Assembly (NCBI GenBank): GCA_964422725.1
Contig: CAYRCC010000050.1
Coordinates: 1-12,299 of the forward strand
Length of the DNA stretch: 12,299 bases
Reading direction: 5' to 3'
From: CAKSNH01 sp964422725
Lineage (GTDB): Bacteria > Bacillota > Clostridia > UBA1381
In this document: piece after piece, positions 1-4,878 of the stretch
Layout: each line of letters starts with the position of its first letter
Position numbering within the stretch: the stretch's first letter is position 1
Made by a program: the position numbers and the translations under genes
The notes under the pieces: generated by a model
What the model was told of the DNA's origin: nothing
What the model saw: the letters and a program-made list of their open reading frames with translations, nothing else
The model's database searches: none

Positions 1-132
1 ACCGCCAAAGCGACCCAACGTTCAGAGCGTGTGAAACGTAACGTGTTTGCGCCCACTGAGCGGAGCGAATAAAGCAAACACTGAAACATACTCGGTGCGT
101 GCGATATATTCAGTCAAGCGCGGCGGTTTTTT
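1..132 (-). repeat. TIR-bounded 137-bp repeat element, copy A (left end cut by window)
   Basis: This stretch is the reverse complement of 2947-3078 with five substitutions and no length change that I can find by eye. It ends in GGCGGTTTTTT (122-132). The matching ACCGCC end is at position 1, so the first few A residues of the terminal inverted repeat lie outside the window. Inside, GTGTTTGC pairs with GCAAACAC, so the element can form an internal stem. There is no credible gene: the open frames crossing it have no ribosome binding site and run through other repeats. Strand is arbitrary and set opposite to copy B. It may be a MITE-like element or a structured intergenic repeat; no transposase is present to decide. 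Confidence 0.75.
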
Positions 133-136
133 GGGT

Positions 137-151
137 TCGGGCAACGCCCGA
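137..151. repeat. Short palindrome between two repeat modules
   Basis: TCGGGC-AAC-GCCCGA is a perfect 6-bp stem with a 3-nt loop. It lies between the TIR element and the hairpin module in copy A. The equivalent junction in copy B (2934-2946) lacks it, so it behaves as a separate small insertion or deletion unit. Confidence 0.6.
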
Positions 152-162
152 CGGCGTTTTTG

Positions 163-250
163 CTTACTTTTGCCGCTGTTGGCAAAAGTAAGTAGGGATA
201 GCAGAATCATTATAACAATGAATTGTTTTCCTAAGGGGCAACGCCCCTTA
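163..250 (+). repeat. Hairpin / GGATAGCAG / palindrome module, copy A
   Basis: Order: CTTACTTTTGCC (163-174), a 6-nt loop, its exact complement GGCAAAAGTAAG (181-192), then GGATAGCAG (196-204), a 27-nt AT-rich spacer containing AATGAATTGT, then the palindrome TAAGGGGC-AAC-GCCCCTTA (232-250). The same order and spacing occur at 9900-9987 and, reversed, at 2848-2933 and 12201-12288. A truncated reversed copy lies near 2764-2820. Confidence 0.8.
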
Positions 251-275
251 CTACCAAAACTGCGATACCCACTAA

Positions 276-341
276 AAAAGGGATTGCAAAGGGAAACCTT
301 TTGTTTTTGCAAAAGGGATTGCAAAGGGAAACCCTTTGCAA
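276..341. repeat. 23-bp direct repeat and palindrome upstream of proS
   Basis: Positions 276-298 and 311-333 are identical 23-bp copies offset by 35 bp, centred on GGGATTGCAAAGGG. The second copy runs into the perfect hairpin TTGCAAAGGG-AAA-CCCTTTGCAA (319-341). It ends 16 bases before the proS -35 box. It could act as an upstream terminator or insulator, but there is no U-tract on the + strand. Confidence 0.65.
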
Positions 342-357
342 TAATCACTCCCCTTAC

Positions 358-386
358 TTGACAAGTCGGCGTAAAAATAATATAAT
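358..386 (+). promoter_or_regulatory. Consensus SigA promoter for proS-eutS
   Basis: TTGACA (358-363), a 17-bp spacer, then TATAAT (381-386): both hexamers match the vegetative consensus exactly at the ideal spacing. Transcription should start near 393, giving a leader of about 65 nt. The promoter begins just beyond the end of the upstream repeat island. Confidence 0.9.
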
Positions 387-399
387 AAACTAAAACGGA

Positions 400-431
400 G
401 TTTATCCGCCGGTAATGCGGAGGGTATAAAC
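400..431 (+). other. Hairpin in the proS mRNA leader
   Basis: TCCGC (405-409) pairs with GCGGA (417-421) around a 7-nt loop. GTTTA (400-404) can pair with TAAAC (427-431), leaving a 5-nt bulge on one side. The leader is far too short for a T-box, and no T-box core motif is seen. The role is unknown; it could affect mRNA stability or access to the ribosome. Confidence 0.4.
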
Positions 432-458
432 AAACAGATATAGGAGAAAATATATAAA

Positions 459-2168
459 ATGAGATTGTCTAATTTATTAATGCCTACACTTCGCGAAGTG
501 CCGGCAGAGGCTGAAATTACAAGTCACCGTCTTATGCTGCGCGCCGGACTTATCAGAAAGCTCGCCGCCGGCATATATTCGTATTTGCCGCTCGGACTGC
601 GTTCGCTGAAAAAAGTCGAACAGATTATCCGCGAGGAAATGGACAACGCCGGCGCAAACGAGCTCTTGATGTCCGCACTTTTGCCGGCTGAGGCGTATCA
701 GGCATCGGGCAGATGGGAAGTGTTCGGAAACAGTATGTTCCGCTTAAAAGACAGAAACAACCGCGATTTCTGTCTTGGCCCTACACACGAGGAGCTGTTT
801 ACGCAAACCGTTATAAACGAGGTCAAGTCATACAAGGAGTACCCGAAAACGCTCTATCAAATCCAGACAAAATACCGCGACGAAGCGCGCCCGAGGTTCG
901 GCGTTATGCGAAGCCGCGAGTTCGTTATGAAAGATGCGTACAGCTTTGATGTCGACAACGCCGGACTTGATGAGTCATACAAAAAAATGTATGATGCGTA
1001 TTGCAAGATTTTTACGCGTTTGGGTCTTGATTTTACTATAGTTGATGCGGATTCGGGCGCAATGGGCGGCAGCGGCAGTCAGGAGTTTATGGTTAAATCG
1101 CCTGTCGGCGAGGACGGTATCGCATTCTGCAACGACTGCGGCTATGCGGCTAACTTTGAAAAAGCGGTGTGTGTGCCGACCGAGAAAGAATTTGCGGACG
1201 GCGATTTGGATATGGAAAAAGTCGCAACTCCCGATGTGCATACGATTGACGAGCTTGTCGAGTTTTTCTCAACTCAGGCGCACGTGTTTGCGAAAACTAT
1301 TATATATCAGATAGAGGACGGAAGATATGTTGCGGCTATGGTGCGCGGTGACCGCGAGATTAACGAGGTTAAGCTGAAAAATCTCGTTGGCGCGGTTGAC
1401 GATTTGACTCTTGCGCCGCCGTCTGTCGTGCGCGAGCTGACAAACGCCGAAGTCGGCTTTGCCGGTCCTATCGGACTTGACATAGACGTGATTGCCGACA
1501 AGGAAGTCGCAGAAATGAAAAACTTCATCATCGGCGCGAACGAAACCGGTTATCATTACAAAAATGTAAATATTAACAAGGATTTCACTCCTACAACCGT
1601 TGCGGATATCCGCACGATTACCGAGGGTGATGTCTGCCCTAAATGCGGCAAGGAAATTAAGACCGCGCAGGGTATTGAGGTCGGACACATTTTCAAGCTT
1701 GGCACGAAATATTCAGATGCTTTGGGACTTAGCTATCTTGACGAAAACGGCAAGGCGCAGACGGTTATAATGGGTTGTTACGGCATAGGCGTTACGCGTT
1801 GTTTGGCGGCGGCTATCGAGCAGAACAGCGACGACAACGGTATTATCTGGCCGGTGGCAATTGCGCCGTATCACGCGATTGTGGTGCCTGTGAACGCGGC
1901 AGTCGAAGAACAGATGAATATGGCTGAAAAAATCTATTCGGAGCTTAAAGCAAAAGGCATTGAGGTACTGCTTGACGACAGAAAAGAGCGTGCCGGAGTC
2001 AAGTTTAAGGACGCTGATTTGATTGGTATACCGGTAAGGATTGTTGTCGGAAAGAAAATCGGCGAGAATATTGTTGAGTACAAGCTCAGAAATGCGGAGT
2101 CGGCGGTTGAAAAGACGGTTGACGAAGCTATTGCGGATGCGGTAAGCTATATTAACGCAAACAAGTAA
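459..2168 (+). CDS. proS: Prolyl-tRNA synthetase (bacterial type, with editing insertion)
   Basis: Class II aminoacyl-tRNA synthetase that attaches proline to tRNA-Pro in the cytoplasm. The 569 residues match the usual length of the bacterial-type enzyme. Seen in the protein: a motif 1 region around residues 38-60 (GIYSYLPLGLRSLKKV), the GPTHEE loop at 107-112, motif 2 at 139-164 (YRDEARPRFGVMRSREFVMKDAYSFD), the inserted editing domain at about 225-400, which in this family hydrolyses Ala-tRNA-Pro, motif 3 with GCYGIGVTRCLAAAIEQ, and a C-terminal anticodon-binding domain over roughly the last 100 residues. A CNDCG and a CPKCG pair flank the editing region. The ATG has AGGAG 12 nt upstream (442-446), slightly far. 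It is the first gene after a consensus promoter and probably shares its transcript with the EutS-like gene. Confidence 0.97.
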   Translation: MRLSNLLMPTLREVPAEAEITSHRLMLRAGLIRKLAAGIYSYLPLGLRSLKKVEQIIREEMDNAGANELLMSALLPAEAYQASGRWEVFGNSMFRLKDRNNRDFCLGPTHEELFTQTVINEVKSYKEYPKTLYQIQTKYRDEARPRFGVMRSREFVMKDAYSFDVDNAGLDESYKKMYDAYCKIFTRLGLDFTIVDADSGAMGGSGSQEFMVKSPVGEDGIAFCNDCGYAANFEKAVCVPTEKEFADGDLDMEKVATPDVHTIDELVEFFSTQAHVFAKTIIYQIEDGRYVAAMVRGDREINEVKLKNLVGAVDDLTLAPPSVVRELTNAEVGFAGPIGLDIDVIADKEVAEMKNFIIGANETGYHYKNVNINKDFTPTTVADIRTITEGDVCPKCGKEIKTAQGIEVGHIFKLGTKYSDALGLSYLDENGKAQTVIMGCYGIGVTRCLAAAIEQNSDDNGIIWPVAIAPYHAIVVPVNAAVEEQMNMAEKIYSELKAKGIEVLLDDRKERAGVKFKDADLIGIPVRIVVGKKIGENIVEYKLRNAESAVEKTVDEAIADAVSYINANK

Positions 2169-2189
2169 TTGTTAAAACGAGGGATACTG

Positions 2190-2579
2190 ATGGATATTGA
2201 AAAATTGATTTCAAATAATGCGGACGGCGAAAGCAAGCTGAGAATAATTCAGGAGCTTGTACCGGGCAAGCAAATCACGCTTGCGCACCTTATTGCCGCG
2301 CCGGACAAGATTTTGTATCAGAAACTGGGACTTGACCCGTCGGTGGACTATGCACGCGCGGCTATCGGCATAATAACGATGTCGCCGAGCGAAACCGCCA
2401 TTATTGCCGGCGACCTTGCAATAAAGACGGCTAATGTTGAGCTGGGGTTTGTTGACCGGTTCAGTGGTACACTTATTATAACGGGCAAGATTTCCGAAGT
2501 GGAAACCTCGGTACGCACGATATGCGAGTATGCGAGGGACACGCTTGGGTTTGCGGTATGCGAAATTACGAAAACATAA
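2190..2579 (+). CDS. EutS/PduU-type bacterial microcompartment shell protein (orphan)
   Basis: 129 residues. The sequence IIQELVPGKQITLAHLIAAP (19-38) closely matches the N-terminus of EutS and PduU as I remember them. It is followed by AIGIITMSPSETAIIAGDLAIKTANVELGFVDRFSG, and the protein ends CEITKT, again as in that family. Family members are circularly permuted BMC-domain proteins that form hexamers in the shell of ethanolamine or propanediol microcompartments. I chose ATG 2190 because GAGGG (2179-2183) sits 6 nt upstream; a TTG at 2169 would add seven residues without a site. It starts 21 bases after the proS stop and is followed by a terminator, so it is the last gene of a two-gene unit. 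No other eut or pdu gene is in the window, so its cargo is unknown. EutS and PduU cannot be told apart safely here. Confidence 0.9.
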   Translation: MDIEKLISNNADGESKLRIIQELVPGKQITLAHLIAAPDKILYQKLGLDPSVDYARAAIGIITMSPSETAIIAGDLAIKTANVELGFVDRFSGTLIITGKISEVETSVRTICEYARDTLGFAVCEITKT

Positions 2580-2588
2580 TAAAATTTG

Positions 2589-2626
2589 AGGGTTTAAGGG
2601 AATGAGTGTTCTCTTAAACCCTTTTT
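2589..2626 (+). terminator. Rho-independent terminator of proS-eutS
   Basis: AGGGTTTAAGGGA (2589-2601), an 8-nt loop, then TCTCTTAAACCCT (2610-2622): a 13-bp stem with one G-U pair, running into TTTTT (2622-2626). It starts 10 bases after the eutS-like stop codon. Confidence 0.9.
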
Positions 2627-2631
2627 GTCAG

Positions 2632-2690
2632 TAAGGGGCGAAAGCCTCTTATTTGCAAAGGGGTTACCCCTTTGCAAACCCCTTTGGGGT
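2632..2690. repeat. Cluster of short GC-rich palindromes
   Basis: An imperfect TAAGGGGC...GCCTCTTA palindrome (2632-2651) is followed by the perfect hairpin TTGCAAAGGGG-TTA-CCCCTTTGCAA (2653-2677) and a small ACCCC-TTT-GGGGT stem (2679-2691). This opens the repeat island between the two convergent transcription units. Confidence 0.65.
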
Positions 2691-2699
2691 GGGTATCTA

Positions 2700-2835
2700 T
2701 TGTCAGCGGTAAGGGGCAACGCCTCTTAGTCGGAAACAGCTTGCGCTTAACTTATATTGGCGGCAAGGGGCTACCGCCCCTTATTATGACAAAGATATTA
2801 TCATATTTTATCTGCTATCCCTGTGGTACTTGTCG
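2700..2835 (-). repeat. Truncated copy E of the hairpin/GGATAGCAG module with downstream extension
   Basis: Read on the - strand, this carries CACAGGGATAGCAG (motif at 2812-2820), a 28-nt spacer, the palindrome AAGGGGC-GGTA-GCCCCTT (2765-2782), then AAGCGCAAGC and a second palindrome-like block (2710-2728). The same order is seen in copy D at 9928-10030, including AAGCGCAAGC. The long hairpin arm is reduced to a remnant (GACAAGTACCAC), so this copy looks broken at its junction with the next module. Confidence 0.65.
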
Positions 2836-2847
2836 GGAGTTTGGTAG

Positions 2848-2933
2848 TAAGGGGCGTTGCCCCTTAGTCGGACAATTCATTGTCATAACAATTCTGCTAT
2901 CCTCACTTACTTTTGTCTTGTGACAAAAGTAAG
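2848..2933 (-). repeat. Hairpin / GGATAGCAG / palindrome module, copy B
   Basis: On the + strand: TAAGGGGC-GTT-GCCCCTTA (2848-2866), a 27-nt spacer, CTGCTATCC (2894-2902), then the 12-bp hairpin CTTACTTTTGTC-TTGT-GACAAAAGTAAG (2906-2933). Compared with copy A, the hairpin has a C-G pair replaced by T-A on both arms, so it stays perfectly paired. Confidence 0.8.
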
Positions 2934-2946
2934 CAAAAGCACACCA

Positions 2947-3083
2947 AAAAAACCGCCGCGCTTGACTGAATATACCGCACGCACCGAGTATGTTTTAGTG
3001 TTTGCTTTATTCGCTCCGCTCAATGGTCGCAAACACATTACGTTTCACACGCTCTGAACGTTGGGTCGCTTTGGCGGTTTTTT
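2947..3083 (+). repeat. TIR-bounded 137-bp repeat element, copy B (complete)
   Basis: AAAAAACCGCC (2947-2957) at one end and its exact complement GGCGGTTTTTT (3073-3083) at the other give 11-bp terminal inverted repeats. Inside, GTGTTTGC pairs with GCAAACAC around a loop of about 23 nt. Copy A at 1-132 is inverted relative to it and about 96% identical. It joins the hairpin module at 2848-2933 in the same relative order as in copy A. Confidence 0.8.
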
Positions 3084-3253
3084 CCGTATCAAAAACGCGG
3101 TGTGCTGACAATAACGTTGTTATGCATAGGCAGACGTTGCCAAAACGCGGTGGTAACCGCAACTTTGGTTGCTCGGGCGTTGCCCTCGATTGAGGGCGTT
3201 GGGTGGGTAATAGCTTTTTTACGGTAACCGCAATGTCAGCGGTTGACAAAACG
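3084..3253. repeat. Non-coding repeat-rich spacer
   Basis: No gene is supported. It holds two copies of AAAACGCGGTG (first near 3095, second near 3142), a GCAAC-TTTG-GTTGC stem, the hairpin GCCCTC-GATT-GAGGGC (3182-3197), and two copies of GTCAGCGGTT just before the 191-nt element. GGTAACCGC also occurs here and again at 12089-12096, so part of this stretch is shared with the right-hand island. Confidence 0.5.
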
Positions 3254-3260
3254 TCAGCGG

Positions 3261-3470
3261 TTTGCGCAAGCGCGAAAAAGCTATCGCGCTAAGTGGGGTT
3301 GAGGGTATGCCGTCACTGACGTTGTAATAACCGCTGATGTTCGGTAAAATCCGCGGTTGTATAAACATACCGCGTTCAGAACGGCACAAAATTCACGCGC
3401 TCAGGCATAGAGTGAATTTTGCCGATTACCTGACGGAATATCCTCGTGTTGAGCTTTTTCGCAAAAAGGG
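3261..3470 (+). repeat. 191-nt structured repeat element, copy 1 (possible structured RNA)
   Basis: It is aligned without gaps to 9657-9866 and differs at about 15 of 210 positions. GCGAAAAAGCT (3272-3282) is the exact complement of AGCTTTTTCGC (3452-3462), so the core of 191 nt is closed by an 11-bp helix. A local alternative pairs GCGCG (3270-3274) with CGCGC (3285-3289). Further stems: CGTC-ACT-GACG, CGCGGT/ACCGCG, and CGGC-AC-AAAATTCAC pairing with GTGAATTTT-GCCG. The last stem shows two compensatory base-pair changes against copy 2. No open frame or promoter fits. Strand is arbitrary. It may be a non-coding RNA, or a hairpin-forming element like those in REP/MITE families. Confidence 0.7.
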
Positions 3471-3477
3471 GTTTTCA

Positions 3478-3494
3478 AAGGGGCAACGCCCCTT
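3478..3494. repeat. AAGGGGC palindrome
   Basis: AAGGGGC-AAC-GCCCCTT, a perfect 7-bp stem, sits 16 bases beyond the closing helix of the 191-nt element. It is one of about eleven copies or close variants of this palindrome in the window. Confidence 0.7.
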
Positions 3495-3517
3495 ACTACC
3501 AAAACCGCAATAACCGC

Positions 3518-3560
3518 CAAAAAAAGGGTTTTTAAGGGACTGCCGTCCCTTAAAAACCCT
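3518..3560 (-). terminator. Rho-independent terminator of htrA
   Basis: On the - strand AGGGTTTTTAAGGGAC (3560-3545) pairs perfectly over 16 bp with GTCCCTTAAAAACCCT (3540-3525) around a 4-nt loop. A T-run complementary to A residues at 3518-3525 follows. It lies 4 bases after the htrA stop codon. Confidence 0.92.
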
Positions 3561-3564
3561 ATTC

Positions 3565-4710
3565 CTATTCTTCACCCAAAATCAAATCCACTTCCAAAAG
3601 CTCCCCGTCACGGTAAACCGTCATCTTCACCGCCTCGCCTGCCTTGTACTTCTCTTTCAGCTTGTTTATCTCGTCAACCGTTTTCACCACTTCGCCGTCA
3701 AACTTGATTATCAAATCACCTTTCTTTATTCCGGATTTATCCGCCGCACTGCCAGGGTCTACACTCTCCACCACTACCCCGTACGGCGCATCCGAACCGG
3801 CAATACCGATAACCGGTCTGCCCGTAACCTTGCCATTGCTCACAAGCTCATCAACTATAGGCTTAGCCTCACTCATCGGTATCGCAAAGCCTATACCTTC
3901 AATTGATGTCGATGACACCTTGACCGTGTTTATACCTATCACCTCGCCGTAACAATTAACCAGCGCACCGCCGGAATTGCCCGGATTTATCGCCGCATCT
4001 GTCTGCAAAAGCGTCAAACTCTTGCCCTGTACGTCCAAATTGCGGTTTACCGCACTGATCACGCCCACCGTAACCGAGCCGGCAAGCTCCTGTCCCAAAG
4101 GATTTCCAATCGCTACCGCCAGCTCACCTACCTTGACTGCGTTTGAATTTCCCAAAACCGCCGTCGGCAAATTCTCCGCATTAATCTTCAAAACCGCCAA
4201 ATCCGTGCGTTCATCAGCGCCCACTATCGCCGCTGTGTATTCACTGCCGTCGTTCAGCACCACCGTAAGACTGTTTGCGTTCTCGATAACGTGGTTGTTC
4301 GTGACCACATACCCGTCCGCGCTTATAATAACGCCCGACCCCGAACCCATATCTACGTCCTGACTCAAAAATCCGCCCATAGTCCCCTTGCTCAGAATCC
4401 CTACCACGCAAGGACTGACTTTATCGCTAATCTCTGCCACCGACAACATACTCCCGTCCGACGGAGTTATGATGTCGCTCATATCGCTCTTTTCCCTGCC
4501 GTCATCAACTTGTACAAACCCATTCGGTGTTCTTGTATTTTTCGTCATTTTCAGCATAACCGCGCCGAATATGCTCATCAGCACACTGCACGCCGCAATT
4601 GATGCAACAACCGAATACAACACCGTATGATTTTTCTTTTTTACACTCACCGGCTTGCTTACATTCTCAAAAGGCTTTTGTTCGTTCGGATACCACCTGT
4701 ACTCATTCAT
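3565..4710 (-). CDS. htrA: Membrane-anchored HtrA/DegP-family serine protease with one PDZ domain
   Basis: 381 residues. HtrA proteins degrade or refold misfolded proteins at the cell surface. The order is a short basic cytoplasmic N-terminus, one membrane segment at about 30-53 (HTVLYSVVASIAACSVLMSIFGAVML), a linker, a trypsin-like protease domain at about 95-280 and a C-terminal PDZ domain at about 297-378. The catalytic triad is intact: His140 in VTNNHVI, Asp170 in RTDLAVL and Ser246 in NPGNSGGA. I chose ATG 4710 because AGGAGGG (4723-4717) is 6 nt upstream; the in-frame TTG at 4716 would touch that site. The gene is monocistronic, with its own terminator and a gap of 168 bases from the S-layer gene stop. 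It may help with surface-protein quality control, which fits the S-layer neighbour, but that is inference. Confidence 0.95.
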   Translation of the reverse strand: MNEYRWYPNEQKPFENVSKPVSVKKKNHTVLYSVVASIAACSVLMSIFGAVMLKMTKNTRTPNGFVQVDDGREKSDMSDIITPSDGSMLSVAEISDKVSPCVVGILSKGTMGGFLSQDVDMGSGSGVIISADGYVVTNNHVIENANSLTVVLNDGSEYTAAIVGADERTDLAVLKINAENLPTAVLGNSNAVKVGELAVAIGNPLGQELAGSVTVGVISAVNRNLDVQGKSLTLLQTDAAINPGNSGGALVNCYGEVIGINTVKVSSTSIEGIGFAIPMSEAKPIVDELVSNGKVTGRPVIGIAGSDAPYGVVVESVDPGSAADKSGIKKGDLIIKFDGEVVKTVDEINKLKEKYKAGEAVKMTVYRDGELLEVDLILGEE

Positions 4711-4751
4711 AAACAACCCTCCTATTTTAGCACATTAACTCATTTACATAT

Positions 4752-4757
4752 ATTATA
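4752..4757 (-). promoter_or_regulatory. Candidate -10 box for htrA
   Basis: Read on the - strand this is TATAAT, 41 bases before the start codon. The best-spaced -35 positions (ATAAGC or TAAGCA) are poor matches. It may be a weak or activator-dependent promoter, or a chance match in AT-rich DNA. Confidence 0.45.
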
Positions 4758-4832
4758 CTCTCTATTTTTTAATTGCTTATGAATAATTTGTGAATAATTA
4801 CTACCGATTTGTTACATTTATCACCGCGCGCA

Positions 4833-4862
4833 AAAAAAGAGCCGGCAAAGCCGACTCTTTTT
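4833..4862 (-). terminator. Rho-independent terminator of the SLH-protein gene
   Basis: On the - strand AAAAAGAGTCGGC, a 3-4-nt loop and GCCGGCTCTTTTT form a 13-bp stem with one wobble pair, ending in a T-run. It lies 16 bases after the stop codon. The A-rich 5' arm could also terminate transcription from the other direction. Confidence 0.92.
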
Positions 4863-4878
4863 AATTATATACCGTTAA

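Noticed and set aside
22..361. Overlapping open frames of about 100 codons on both strands in the first repeat island
   Set aside because: They run through hairpins and inverted repeats, lack ribosome binding sites and recur in parts at the other repeat copies.
387..458. T-box riboswitch ahead of proS
   Set aside because: The leader is only about 65 nt with one small hairpin; no T-box sequence or terminator/antiterminator pair fits.
2672..3249. Several short open frames (63-83 codons) between the convergent genes
   Set aside because: They are made from repeat modules; their translations follow the repeats rather than any protein family, and no start signals are seen.
2632..3500. CRISPR array suggested by the many short repeats
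   Set aside because: Repeats are not evenly spaced, vary in orientation and are separated by other repeats rather than unique spacers; no cas genes are present.
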